The notes: generated from the sequence alone by a model not told the origin. A stretch of DNA of 54,330 bases from Candidatus Bathyarchaeota archaeon (GCA_003601775.1 PIYN01000007.1:1-54330), one strand, 5' to 3'; numbered from the stretch's first letter, positions 1 through 7,495 are shown. A program made the numbers and translations.

Positions 1-210
1 CACCACGATCCAGACAACCCTCCCGGAGGGTTGGAAGGTGTACCTCTTCACCCGCCTCTCCTCCACCGCCTTTAACGCCCTCTCCAACCTCTCCCCGAGG
101 AGAGCCCTCAGCTCGGCGATGCGTTCCCCTGGGAACCTCCCAAGCCTCCTTGCCTCCTCACAGATCTCACTCAGCACCCTCCATTCCTTCCTCTCCCTCA
201 ACCCCGCCAC
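1..210 (-). CDS. Unrecognised archaeal protein, N-terminal part only (cut by window edge)
   Basis: An open reading frame of 70 codons runs from a GTG at 210 off the left edge of the window. The GTG lies one base past the stop codon of the OsmC gene and is preceded by a strong GGAGGAGGGGGG ribosome-binding stretch, so the two genes are probably co-transcribed. The visible protein is a charged helical segment rich in Arg, Glu and Leu, followed by RYTFQPSGRVVWIVV, which looks like the start of a beta sheet. I associate this layout with archaeal proteins that carry a SWIM-type zinc finger further on, but the finger itself would be outside the window, so that identification is a guess. The frame is open throughout and its codon use looks coding. 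Confidence 0.6.
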   Translation of the reverse strand, partial: MAGLRERKEWRVLSEICEEARRLGRFPGERIAELRALLGERLERALKAVEERRVKRYTFQPSGRVVWIVV

Positions 211-211
211 C

Positions 212-664
212 CTACCCCCCTCCTCCCTCTTCCACCTCCACGTGGACCCTTATCGGGAGTGCCTCCTCTATACTCTTGGTGATGTGACAGTAATCCCTCG
301 CGAGTTCAGCACACCTCCTCGCGAGGCGCTCCTCCCCCTCAACCGCCTTGACATAGATGGTAGCCTCCACCCCCTTTAGCCGGTACCCCTCGGCGCCGAC
401 GAGTCCGACCTCCCCCTCCACGGAGATCCTCACATCCTCGACCTCAAGGCCAAGCCTCATCTTGAAGTGGAGGAAGGTGGTGAGGAGGCACCCCCCTATC
501 GAGGCCAAGAAGACCTGATCCGGGCAGGGGTACCTTCCCCTCCCGGAGAACTCTGGGGGGATATCCACCCTGAAGTCCACGGGGCTCCTGCACGAGACCT
601 CACCCCCCGTCTCCCCATCCCATCGCACGACGGCCCTGTACCTCAGATCCTTTGGAAGATACAA
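212..664 (-). CDS. OsmC/Ohr family protein
   Basis: The 150-residue protein has the OsmC/Ohr fold pattern. An N-terminal beta region is followed by the central helix segment with CPDQVFLASIGGCLLTTF, which holds a conserved cysteine near residue 65. A second cysteine follows in the helix ending RDYCHITKSI. In the family, such paired cysteines reduce organic hydroperoxides or act in sulfur chemistry. The length is typical. The start is taken as TTG at 664, with GAGAGGAG just upstream. The last codons run into the start of the gene at 1-210, so the two probably form an operon. A decayed relative lies divergently just upstream (731-1020) and another intact OsmC gene is at 13472-13864. The substrate cannot be told from sequence. 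Confidence 0.85.
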   Translation of the reverse strand: MYLPKDLRYRAVVRWDGETGGEVSCRSPVDFRVDIPPEFSGRGRYPCPDQVFLASIGGCLLTTFLHFKMRLGLEVEDVRISVEGEVGLVGAEGYRLKGVEATIYVKAVEGEERLARRCAELARDYCHITKSIEEALPIRVHVEVEEGGGG

Positions 665-730
665 GGATCTCCTCTCCCTCTAATAAAAAGGATTAAAACC
701 GTTTAAACACTACCCCCTAAAGGAGCCGAT

Positions 731-1020
731 ACGTCTGAGGAGAAGAAGTTCTCGGTGGAGGTGGAGCTCCTCCGCAACTATGAGTTTCCGTCACCTTTCA
801 CCTCGAGGGTGTTGAGGGCCTCATCATGGATGAGCCTCCCCATCGGGGGAGGGGAAGGGACCGAATGCGACAGACCTCATCTTGGCGGCGGTGGGCAACT
901 GTCTGAGCGCCAGCCTCTCCTTCTGCCTGCGCAAACGATACCGCTGCACAGGGGGATAAAGGCCCTCCAGGACTCTGGCATCACGGACGAGAAAGGGTGG
1001 GTGCCCATCAACATCCACAT
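731..1020 (+). pseudogene. Frameshifted remnant of an OsmC family gene
   Basis: Plus-strand translation gives consecutive pieces of one OsmC-like protein in changing frames. KKFSVEVELLRNYEF lies in the frame of position 731. VTFHLEGVEGLIMDEPP lies one frame over, from 790. IGGGEG is back in the first frame at 842. ATDLILAAVGNCLSASLSFC lies in the third frame, within 858-935. IPLHRGIKA is in the first frame again, from 938. At least four shifts are needed and an in-frame TAA follows the cysteine helix. The order and the GGGEGPNA...GNCLSASL motifs match full-length archaeal OsmC proteins. No clear start codon is seen, and the C-terminal half is missing where the convergent MFS gene ends. It is a decayed gene, not a sequencing slip at one point. 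Confidence 0.85.
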
Positions 1021-1021
1021 T

Positions 1022-2257
1022 TTATTTCGAAGTGGGCTGACCCCTCTTCAGGGTTTCAGGGAGGGTGACCATAATCGGGATTCTCACAAGTAACTCCACC
1101 AGGATGGGGATGAGGAAGACGTAGTGGGGACCGAGGCGTTCCCAGATGATCCCCCCTATGATGGGGGCGGGGATGCTGACCAGGCCCCTGAAGAAGCCGA
1201 GGATCCCCCTCCACCTGCCGATGTACTCGCTTGGGATGAGCTCTGGGGTCATAGCCCCTTGGACGACCGTCACGATGATGGGGTCGAAGCCGAAGAGGAG
1301 CGAGGAGAGGACGAGGAGCTCGGGGCTTGGTGCTACAATGAAGAGGAGGTTCGAGAAGCAGAGGATGGGCGTGAGGAGGTAGAAGACCTTCCTACGCCCG
1401 ATCCTGTCGGATAGCCTACCCAAGGGCGTTGAGAAGGAGACCTCCACGAGGAGGGAGGCGGTGCCCATCCACCCCAGGACGAATTGCTCCGCCTTCTTAA
1501 CCTCATGGGCGAAGGGGGCCCTGAAGGGCATCATCATGCTTATCGTGAAGCTCCTCACCACGGAGAACAGGATGAACCTCTTTAGTGCTTTTCCCTCCCT
1601 GAAGACGTCTCCGAGCCCGCCCAAGAGCCCTCCCCGCCTCATCCCCTTGGCCCGGGCGATCTCCCCCAACTGCAGGGCCACGAAAAGGAAGAGCGCCACC
1701 CTCGCCACAAACTGGATCCAATATAGGGGTCTTATACCCTCGACGCTTATGCCCCCGAATACTGTGATCAGGTAGGCGGCGAGGAGGGGTGCGAGGAGGG
1801 CTGGGGCGGAGCCCATCCCCTCACAGAGGGCCTTGCCGGTTGCCCGATCCTCGCTCTTCAGGGAGATATCGCAGATCACGACACAGGACCCCAACCTCAT
1901 CCCGATGGCGGCCAAGATCATGGCGGGGACGATCATCAACCAGTGGTTGGATACTGCGTAGATTAGGGGGACGAAGGTTGAGACGCCGACCCCCAGGAGG
2001 AAGATCTTCCTCAGGCTGTATCTATCCTGGAGCCACCCGACAGGGATGGAGATGAGGGTCCCTATAAGGCTGGACGCGCTGTTCACCGATCCCAGCTCCG
2101 TGGGTGAGGCCCCCAGTGCTCGGATGTAGATGTTGGAGAACTGCATGGTTATCTGGTTGAAGAATCTGTTGAAGAGCTGTCTCGTGACCACGATCCTCCA
2201 GTTCTTCCTCTGCCTTCTCCAGAAGGAGGCGAGGTCTCTCAGGAACCTGAACACCAT
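1022..2257 (-). CDS. Major facilitator superfamily transporter
   Basis: The 411-residue protein has about twelve hydrophobic segments in two halves and a loop GWLQDRYSLRKI after segment two, which is the usual MFS signature (G-x-x-x-D-R-x-x-R-K). The equivalent loop in the second half reads GRLSDRIGRRKVF. The N-terminus is basic and contains RRQRKNWRIVV before the first membrane segment. It would sit in the cytoplasmic membrane and move a small solute, possibly a drug or metabolite. The substrate is not predictable. It starts at ATG 2257 and stands alone, converging on the OsmC relic and divided from the DUF134 gene by about 70 bases. Confidence 0.88.
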   Translation of the reverse strand: MVFRFLRDLASFWRRQRKNWRIVVTRQLFNRFFNQITMQFSNIYIRALGASPTELGSVNSASSLIGTLISIPVGWLQDRYSLRKIFLLGVGVSTFVPLIYAVSNHWLMIVPAMILAAIGMRLGSCVVICDISLKSEDRATGKALCEGMGSAPALLAPLLAAYLITVFGGISVEGIRPLYWIQFVARVALFLFVALQLGEIARAKGMRRGGLLGGLGDVFREGKALKRFILFSVVRSFTISMMMPFRAPFAHEVKKAEQFVLGWMGTASLLVEVSFSTPLGRLSDRIGRRKVFYLLTPILCFSNLLFIVAPSPELLVLSSLLFGFDPIIVTVVQGAMTPELIPSEYIGRWRGILGFFRGLVSIPAPIIGGIIWERLGPHYVFLIPILVELLVRIPIMVTLPETLKRGQPTSK

Positions 2258-2327
2258 CTCTAAGATCTCTCTAAGAGGGGACTAAGCCCCAAATAATATT
2301 TTTTAAGTCGCTTCCCTTATCAGTGGC

Positions 2328-2630
2328 TCAGACTACAATAATGGCCCTCCCCTGCGTCAGGGCCTCCGCGACCTTCCTTCTCGCGCTCTGGAGGAGCCTC
2401 CAGACCGTTCCCCGCGATGTCCCCATCATATTCCCCGCCTCCTCCTGGGAGAGTCCCTCCAAGTCCACCAGCCTGAGGGCTTCCACCTCAGCATGATCCA
2501 ACTGGACGGGTTCGCCGAAACCCTGTGGGAAGGGGAGGAAACTCCTCACTTGGGGGGTCCACCTCACTATAAGGGGCTTCGGGGGCCTCCCCCTCCTTCC
2601 CCCTCTTCTCCTCGCCATTAATCTCAACAC
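2328..2630 (-). CDS. DUF134 (UPF0251) family DNA-binding regulator
   Basis: The 100-residue protein matches the DUF134 pattern. It has a basic N-terminus (ARRRGGRRGRPPKP), then EVEALRLVDLEGLSQEEAGN and a helix-turn-helix ending in RRKVAEAL. The last helix pair resembles sigma-70 region 4 (sigma4-like HTH). Proteins of this family often sit beside NifX-like and Mrp/MinD genes, as here. I infer it is the local regulator. It is transcribed away from the 2719-4342 gene group, and a TATA-like stretch AAATATATAAATAT lies just upstream on its own strand (2647-2660). Two TGTGCATAAT repeats lie behind that. The DNA site it binds is not known from the sequence itself. Confidence 0.85.
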   Translation of the reverse strand: MLRLMARRRGGRRGRPPKPLIVRWTPQVRSFLPFPQGFGEPVQLDHAEVEALRLVDLEGLSQEEAGNMMGTSRGTVWRLLQSARRKVAEALTQGRAIIVV

Positions 2631-2639
2631 CCTTTACGG

Positions 2640-2703
2640 GATCACAATATTTATATATTTCTGTGCATAATTCCATATTGGAAAATGTGCATAATCACAA
2701 AAT
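2640..2703. promoter_or_regulatory. Divergent promoter with two TGTGCATAAT repeats around a palindrome
   Basis: TGTGCATAAT occurs twice in direct orientation, at 2662-2671 and 2686-2695. Between them lies TTCCATATTGGAA (arms TTCCA and TGGAA). The TATA-like sequence for the minus-strand DUF134 gene is at 2647-2660. GGAGGTGAG for the plus-strand gene is at 2704-2712. The same 10-base element, as TGTGCATATT, sits upstream of the Mrp gene on the minus strand (8792-8801). The arrangement suggests an operator shared by the cluster. Its regulator is inferred, not shown. Confidence 0.6.
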
Positions 2704-2718
2704 GGAGGTGAGAGATGT

Positions 2719-3090
2719 ATGGGATACAGATATAGATGGATGTACTACATGACCGGACTCCCCGGATGGCTAAGGTTCGGCTTCTCACCCGGGTGGTTGG
2801 GAAGATCACCGACGGGACTGCCGCCGACCGCCCAGTGGATCCTACAGAGCGGGCTCCTACCTCAGTACCTGAGCTACCTACGCACAGTGACGCCCACGGC
2901 CCCACTAGTCCCAACGGCCCCAGCGACAGGAGTCCCGCCAACTACCGTCCCCACGGCGCCCTTCACGCCTTTCGCGCCGACCTACTCCAAGGAGCAGGAG
3001 AGGCAGCTACTGGAGCAGCAGCTGAAGGCCCTGGAGTCGCAGATCGAGGCCGTCCGGAAGAGACTAGATGAGTTGAGGAAGGGATCCTGA
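2719..3090 (+). CDS. DUF5320-like protein with Pro/Thr-rich linker and C-terminal coiled coil
   Basis: The 123-residue protein has three parts. The N-terminus is aromatic and glycine-rich (MGYRYRWMYYMTGLPGW), the middle is Pro/Thr/Ala-rich (about residues 55-88), and a coiled-coil tail begins at KEQERQLLEQQLKALE. The tail closely resembles that of the NifX-like protein at 3329-3925 and the tail of DUF5320 proteins, which are found beside NifX/Mrp genes in anaerobes. The start is ATG 2719 with GGAGGTGAG a few bases before it. It is the first gene of a plus-strand group (2719-4342). The function is unknown. The shared coiled coil suggests it forms oligomers or pairs with its neighbour. Confidence 0.75.
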   Translation: MGYRYRWMYYMTGLPGWLRFGFSPGWLGRSPTGLPPTAQWILQSGLLPQYLSYLRTVTPTAPLVPTAPATGVPPTTVPTAPFTPFAPTYSKEQERQLLEQQLKALESQIEAVRKRLDELRKGS

Positions 3091-3091
3091 G

Positions 3092-3316
3092 ATGCCTTGG
3101 GGAAGAGGGAGAGCTTGGCCCGGTAGGGGGTTCTGGGGTTGGCCTGGTAACCCCTACCCCTTCTGTAGGTGGTTCCCCTGGCTCCCGAGATGGTGGTGGG
3201 CTTACCCCTACTGGAGCTACTATGCCGCGTATCCAACATGGTGGAGTTATCGAGGATTCCCTTGGCTCCCTGGGTGGGGCCTTAGTCCCTACTCCGCCGC
3301 GGCACTCTACTACTAA
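3092..3316 (+). CDS. Tryptophan/tyrosine-rich microprotein of unknown function
   Basis: A 74-residue frame begins at ATG 3092, one base after the preceding stop, and ends 12 bases before the next start, so it sits tightly inside the operon. By my count it has 14 Trp and 10 Tyr, with many Pro and Gly and a single Cys (PFCRW). There is no charged-residue pattern of a normal soluble domain and no clear membrane segment. The N-terminal aromatic/Gly/Arg composition echoes that of the upstream protein and the Met/Gly/Arg-rich linker of the downstream one. I do not recognise a family. It could be a small metal-site or membrane-interface partner of the NifX-like proteins. The alternative is a spurious frame, but the spacing argues against that. 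Confidence 0.6.
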   Translation: MPWGRGRAWPGRGFWGWPGNPYPFCRWFPWLPRWWWAYPYWSYYAAYPTWWSYRGFPWLPGWGLSPYSAAALYY

Positions 3317-3328
3317 GGAGGAGGAGCG

Positions 3329-3925
3329 TTGAAGGTAGCTGTCTCGGCGATGAGCGGGAGCCTGGACGCCCAGGTAGCCCCCAACTTCGGCAGGTGTCCC
3401 TACTTCGTCATCGTGGAGACGGAGACGATGGACTACGAGGCTATACCGAACACGGCTCAGGGGGCGATGAGCGGGGCCGGCATCCAGGCGGCCCAGACCG
3501 TGATCAGTAGGGGAGCGAAGGCCGTCCTGACGGGGAACGTCGGACCCAACGCCTACCAGGTCTTCTCAGCCACCGGAGTTCAGGTAATCACAGGAGTCTT
3601 CGGCACGGTCAGGGAGGCCGTGGGGAGGTTCAAGCGCGGGGAGCTCAAGGCCGCGCCCACCCCTGCTCAGCCCCTCTATGGCGGCCCAGGATTTGGCATG
3701 GGTTACGGTATGGGGATGAGGCGGGGAGGAGGGATGGGACGAGGACGGTGGTGGAGCGGGATGTGGGGGCCTCAGGTACCCCCTCCGACTCAGCCAGTCC
3801 CCCCGGCTCCTACACCCTCTCCGCTCACGAGGGAACAGGAGATCGAGATGCTGAGTAACTACCTAAAGGCCTTAGAGGAGCAACTGAAGCAGATCAGAAA
3901 GCGCCTGGAGGAGCTGAGGAAATAG
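3329..3925 (+). CDS. NifX/NifB-C-terminal-like protein fused to a DUF5320-type coiled coil
   Basis: Residues 1 to about 110 match the dinitrogenase iron-molybdenum cofactor biosynthesis (NifX/NafY) fold. They contain MKVAVSA, APNFGRCPYFVIVETET and [13 protein letters not shown] Pro/Gly/Met/Arg-rich linker follows, then a coiled-coil tail (QEIEMLSNYLKALEEQLKQI) like that of the 2719-3090 protein. NifX-family proteins bind iron-sulfur or Fe-Mo cofactor precursors, but many archaeal members occur without nitrogenase and their role is unknown. The start is TTG 3329 with GGAGGAGGA upstream. The first domain is very similar to the minus-strand protein at 7513-7920, including the identical string MDYEAIPN, so the two are probably paralogues. 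Confidence 0.85.
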   Translation: MKVAVSAMSGSLDAQVAPNFGRCPYFVIVETETMDYEAIPNTAQGAMSGAGIQAAQTVISRGAKAVLTGNVGPNAYQVFSATGVQVITGVFGTVREAVGRFKRGELKAAPTPAQPLYGGPGFGMGYGMGMRRGGGMGRGRWWSGMWGPQVPPPTQPVPPAPTPSPLTREQEIEMLSNYLKALEEQLKQIRKRLEELRK

Positions 3926-3991
3926 TGGCGAGAACCCTGAATGATGGGTGTAATCCCCTTTTTTGAGAGTGCTTTCGGAGGAGGTATCGAG

Positions 3992-4342
3992 ATGGTGAGG
4001 ATGAGGGTTGCGATACCCACGAAGGGAGGGAGGGGGTTAGAGGAGGTTATCTCAGAGGTCTTCGGGAGGGCACCCTGCTTCACCCTCGTGGACCTAGAGG
4101 GTGGCTCAGTGGAACATGTCGAAGTATTGGAGAATGTCGCCACAAAGTATGAGCATGGGACGGGGCCCATAGTCGTGAAGATGCTGGCCGATCGAGGTGT
4201 CAATCTGGTCGTCGCCAAGGAGATAGGTCCAGGAGCCAAAACGCTCCTGGAACAGAATAACATAGAACTCTTAAAACTTGGAGCAGGACCCACCGTCGCC
4301 GACGTCCTGAAGCTGGTGATGGCGCGAAAGAAGACGTCCTAA
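3992..4342 (+). CDS. NifX/NafY-like cofactor-binding family protein
   Basis: The protein is about 116 residues when started at ATG 3992, which has GGAGGAGG six bases before it. An upstream in-frame start at 3941 would add 17 residues with no family match. It has the NifX-like layout: MRVAIPTKGGRGLEEVISEVFGRAP, a variable strand region, then HGTGPIVVKMLADRGVNLVVAKEIGPGAKTLLEQ. The GPGA segment corresponds to the GxGP turn of the family. It is the last gene of the plus-strand group and is followed by a T-rich stretch near 4350. It is probably a small carrier or assembly protein for an Fe-S or other metallocluster. The partner enzyme is not evident. Confidence 0.8.
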   Translation: MVRMRVAIPTKGGRGLEEVISEVFGRAPCFTLVDLEGGSVEHVEVLENVATKYEHGTGPIVVKMLADRGVNLVVAKEIGPGAKTLLEQNNIELLKLGAGPTVADVLKLVMARKKTS

Positions 4343-4429
4343 GGGAGTTATTTTTCCCTATTAAAAGAGGGTCTCCTGGAGGGCAAGGTTATAAACGAAG
4401 AAGGGAGCCCTAAAGATAGGGCTTGGGAC

Positions 4430-5365
4430 ATGGAGGTCTACGGACCCGTTCCCTCCAGGAGACTTGGACAGAGTGTTGGGGTAAACCACATACCTCCGAA
4501 GGTATGCACCTACTCCTGTATCTATTGCCAGCTCGGCAGGACGATAAGGATGCAGTTGGAGAGAACCTCCTTCTATCCTCCTGATGAGGTCCTCAGGGCG
4601 GTCAGGGAGCATCTTGCCAAGGTCCAGGAAAGGGGGGAGCATATAGACTATATCACCTTCGTGCCCGATGGTGAACCAACCCTGGACATCAACCTTGGAG
4701 AGGAGATCGCCCTCCTGAGGCCCCTTGGGATAAAGATCGCCGTTATCTCCAACGCCTCCCTGATGTGGCGGGAGGACGTGAGGGAGGATCTCCTGGACGC
4801 CGATTGGGTTTCCCTCAAGGTCGACGCCGTGACCGAGGATGCCTGGCGGAGGATTAACAGGCCCCACGGGGGGCTGAGGCATGAGGAGGTCTTGGAGGGA
4901 ATGAAGGAGTTCTCCGAGGTCTTCAAGGGGGAACTGGCCACGGAGACGATGCTCGTCAGGGGAGTTAATGATGGCATCGAAGAAGTTGAGAGGATAGCCG
5001 ACTTCCTCGAGGCGCTAAGACCGGATAAGGCCTACATAGCGATCCCGACAAGGCCCCCTGCGGAGAGGTGGGTCAAACCCGCGGATGAGCAGGCCATAAA
5101 CCGGGCGTACCAAATCTTCAGCAGAACCCTGGAACATGTGGAGTATCTGATCGGATATGAAGGAAACGCCTTCGCCTTCACGGGGAACGTTGAGGAGGAC
5201 CTACTCGGCATCACCGCCGTCCACCCCATGAGGGAGGAGGGGGTGAAGAAGCTACTCTCGAAGGCGGGTGCCAGTTGGGACTTGGTGGAGAGATTGATCA
5301 GGGAGCATAAACTGGTGGAGGTTGAGTATCTGGGGCACAGGTTCTACATGAGGAAGTTGAGGTAA
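4430..5365 (+). CDS. Radical SAM protein (COG0731-like)
   Basis: The 311-residue protein carries the radical SAM cluster motif CTYSCIYCQLG near residues 27-37, for a [4Fe-4S] cluster that cleaves S-adenosylmethionine. It also has FVPDGEPTLD and NASL, as in the COG0731 group. COG0731 members are annotated as relatives of the tRNA wyosine synthase Taw1, but those have extra cysteines, and this protein has only the three cluster cysteines that I can see. The C-terminal 60 residues look like a small helical DNA- or RNA-binding domain (EGVKKLLSKAGASWDLVERL). It has its own start region between the two NifX groups. Its exact substrate is unknown. Confidence 0.85.
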   Translation: MEVYGPVPSRRLGQSVGVNHIPPKVCTYSCIYCQLGRTIRMQLERTSFYPPDEVLRAVREHLAKVQERGEHIDYITFVPDGEPTLDINLGEEIALLRPLGIKIAVISNASLMWREDVREDLLDADWVSLKVDAVTEDAWRRINRPHGGLRHEEVLEGMKEFSEVFKGELATETMLVRGVNDGIEEVERIADFLEALRPDKAYIAIPTRPPAERWVKPADEQAINRAYQIFSRTLEHVEYLIGYEGNAFAFTGNVEEDLLGITAVHPMREEGVKKLLSKAGASWDLVERLIREHKLVEVEYLGHRFYMRKLR

Positions 5366-5420
5366 AAAAAGGGGGCTCAGTGCTTTGAGGAAGATTTCCC
5401 CGAATTTCCGTATCAGCCTT

Positions 5421-6284
5421 TTACGTCTCGTTAAGGGCTCTTAGGACCCTTTTCCACGCCTTCTTTATCTCTTCTGAGGCCGGGTTTCTTCCAGAATACT
5501 CGATGATCGTTTTCCCCTTCACCATCGCATCTGTGACGGCTTTGTTGAAGGGGATCTTCGCCATCACCTCAATCCCACGGCTCTCACAGAACTCCACGAT
5601 CTCCTCCGCCTTCTCCTCATTGAGGTCGTACTTGTTGATGCAAACGAGGGCGGGGACCCTGAAGTGATCCAGGAGCCTCAGGGCCCTCTCCATATCGTGG
5701 AGTCCTGACATCGTTGGCTCCGTGACCACAACGCCCAAGTCGATCCCCGTGACGGAGGCGATGACGGGACACCCGATACCTGGCGCCCCGTCGATGATGA
5801 CGAGGTCGAGTCCCCTCGCCTCGGCGACCTTCCTCGCGTTCTCCCTCACCAGGGCCACGAGCTTCCCCGAGTTCGACTCCCCGGGCAGGAGCCTGGCGTG
5901 GCACATAGGCCCAAACCTGGTCTCTGAGATGTAGGCGTACCCGGAGACCCTTTCCGAGAGCCTCACGGCCCCTACGGGGCAGACGAGGGTGCAGACCCCG
6001 CATCCCTCACAGAGGATGGGGTCGACCTTGAAGTCCGAGATGGCCCCGAAGCGGCACTCCTCCTCACAGCGGCCGCACTTTATGCACTTCTCATCGAGGA
6101 TCTCCGCCTTCCTTGTGTAGAACTCCTGACGGGTCTTGACCTCGGGGTGTAGGAGGAGGTGGAGGTTCGCTGCGTCCACGTCGCAGTCCGCTATCACGGA
6201 GCTCCCTGCGAGGACGGCGAAGGAGGAGGCGATGGTCGTCTTTCCCGTTCCCCCCTTTCCACTCAGCACGGTGATCTGCTTCAA
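5421..6284 (-). CDS. MinD-superfamily P-loop ATPase with inserted ferredoxin domain (COG1149)
   Basis: About 287 residues are encoded from TTG 6284. That start overlaps the previous stop by four bases and follows GGAGGAGGTG. The deviant Walker A motif is LSGKGGTGKTT. An inserted domain near residues 60-105 carries two [4Fe-4S] motifs, CIKCGRCEEEC and CEGCGVCTLVC. After it come the MinD switch regions, DLVIIDGAPGIGCPV and TEPTMSGLHD. Such proteins are soluble ATPases thought to load or transfer Fe-S clusters. Here a twin gene lies immediately upstream, so the two may form a heterodimer. It is the last gene of the minus-strand operon 8780-5421. Confidence 0.9.
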   Translation of the reverse strand: MKQITVLSGKGGTGKTTIASSFAVLAGSSVIADCDVDAANLHLLLHPEVKTRQEFYTRKAEILDEKCIKCGRCEEECRFGAISDFKVDPILCEGCGVCTLVCPVGAVRLSERVSGYAYISETRFGPMCHARLLPGESNSGKLVALVRENARKVAEARGLDLVIIDGAPGIGCPVIASVTGIDLGVVVTEPTMSGLHDMERALRLLDHFRVPALVCINKYDLNEEKAEEIVEFCESRGIEVMAKIPFNKAVTDAMVKGKTIIEYSGRNPASEEIKKAWKRVLRALNET

Positions 6285-7126
6285 CCCCCCACCTCCTCCC
6301 TTATCTTCTCGAAGAGGGATAGGAAGCGCTCCCGCCACTCGGGCATCTCCTCGACGAAGGGGATGCCTCTGGAGTAGAGCTCCGCGATCCTCCTATCAAA
6401 GGGGATCTCGAGGAGTATGGGTATCCCCTCCTTCTCACAGTAGTCGTAGACGCCCCTGTCCCCGATCCCCGCCCTGTTCACGACCACCCCCACGGGTATC
6501 CCCATGATCTTTATGACTTCGACGATCATCTTAAGATCATGGAGTCCGAAGGGCGTCGGCTCCGTGACGAGGAGGCAGAAGTCGCTCCCATAGACAGCAT
6601 CGACGACGGGGCAGGAGGCCCCTGGCGCCGCGTCGATGATCACGGTCTCCCCCCGCCGCATACGATCCTTAACCGCCTCTATAACCGGACCGGGGACAGG
6701 CTCACTGACCTTGAGCTCTCCCCAGACGAGTTCGATGTCCCTAGATCTACCCCACCTCACCCTGCCCACCTCCTTCTCTTCCTCCACGATGGCCTTCCTC
6801 GGGCAGACCTTGGAGCATCCCCCGCAGCTGTGGCAGAGTTCGCTGAAGATCAGGATCTTCCCCTGGGCGACGAAGATGGCGTTGAAGTTGCAGAACTCCG
6901 AGCACTTCCCACAATAGTTACACCTCTCCTCCAGGACCCTCGGGACCCTGATGTGGACGGGCTTCGACCCAGCCTCCTTCGGGTGGATGAGGAGATGGTC
7001 GTTCGGCGCCTCAACGTCACAGTCGAGGAGTTGAACCCTTCCAAGGGAGCGGGCGAGGTTCACCGCCACAGTCGTCTTCCCCGTCCCGCCCTTCCCACTC
7101 GCTATGGAGAGGATCAAGGAATTCAC
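6281..7126 (-). CDS. MinD-superfamily P-loop ATPase with inserted ferredoxin domain, second copy
   Basis: The 281-residue protein is built like its neighbour. It has the deviant Walker A ASGKGGTGKTT, then two cluster motifs CNYCGKCSEFC and CHSCGGCSKVC, then VIIDAAPGASCPV and TEPTPFGLHDL. The start is GTG 7126, whose codon follows directly after the TGA of the NifX-like gene. The four-base overlap with the downstream copy is typical of translational coupling. The two copies differ clearly in sequence, so they are old paralogues and not a recent duplication. I infer they work as a pair in Fe-S or metallocluster handling, together with the NifX-like and Mrp proteins of the operon. Confidence 0.9.
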   Translation of the reverse strand: MNSLILSIASGKGGTGKTTVAVNLARSLGRVQLLDCDVEAPNDHLLIHPKEAGSKPVHIRVPRVLEERCNYCGKCSEFCNFNAIFVAQGKILIFSELCHSCGGCSKVCPRKAIVEEEKEVGRVRWGRSRDIELVWGELKVSEPVPGPVIEAVKDRMRRGETVIIDAAPGASCPVVDAVYGSDFCLLVTEPTPFGLHDLKMIVEVIKIMGIPVGVVVNRAGIGDRGVYDYCEKEGIPILLEIPFDRRIAELYSRGIPFVEEMPEWRERFLSLFEKIREEVGG

Positions 7127-7495
7127 TCACCTATGCCTGGCCTCGCGGCACCCCTCGGTCAACTCCTCGAGGAGGTTCTTCCTGAGGGCCTCGAGGTTCT
7201 CCCCCACCGTCTCAGCGGCGGCCCTCAGGACCGGGACACCTGCCTCCTGGAACAGGCGGAGGGCCCTCGGACCCATCCCGGGGACGATAACGACGTCGGG
7301 TGCGAGTTGCAATATATGTTCGGAAGGCAGTCCCACTCCCCCCATGTGCTTACTCACATTCGGCACCACCTTGACATCGAGGGTCCTTCCTTCCTCCCCC
7401 AGCTCCACTATGGCGAAGTAGGGGGCTCTGCCGAAGTGGCCGGAGAGCCTGGAGTTTAACCCGGCGTCCTCAACGACGGGGACTACGACCCTCAT
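7127..7495 (-). CDS. NifX/NafY-like cofactor-binding family protein
   Basis: The 122-residue protein has the NifX-like pattern MRVVVPVVEDAGLNSRLSGH followed by FGRAPYFAIVEL, a histidine-containing loop (VSKHMGGVGLPSEHIL), VVIVPGMGPRALRLFQEAG and a helical tail. Its Gly-Met-Gly-Pro turn corresponds to the NVGP turn of its paralogues. It lies between the second MinD-type ATPase, with no spacing, and the other NifX-like gene. The family binds iron-sulfur or Fe-Mo type cofactors in nitrogen fixers. No nifHDK genes are in this window, so the native cargo is open. Two histidines in the loop could be metal ligands. Confidence 0.85.
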   Translation of the reverse strand: MRVVVPVVEDAGLNSRLSGHFGRAPYFAIVELGEEGRTLDVKVVPNVSKHMGGVGLPSEHILQLAPDVVIVPGMGPRALRLFQEAGVPVLRAAAETVGENLEALRKNLLEELTEGCREARHR

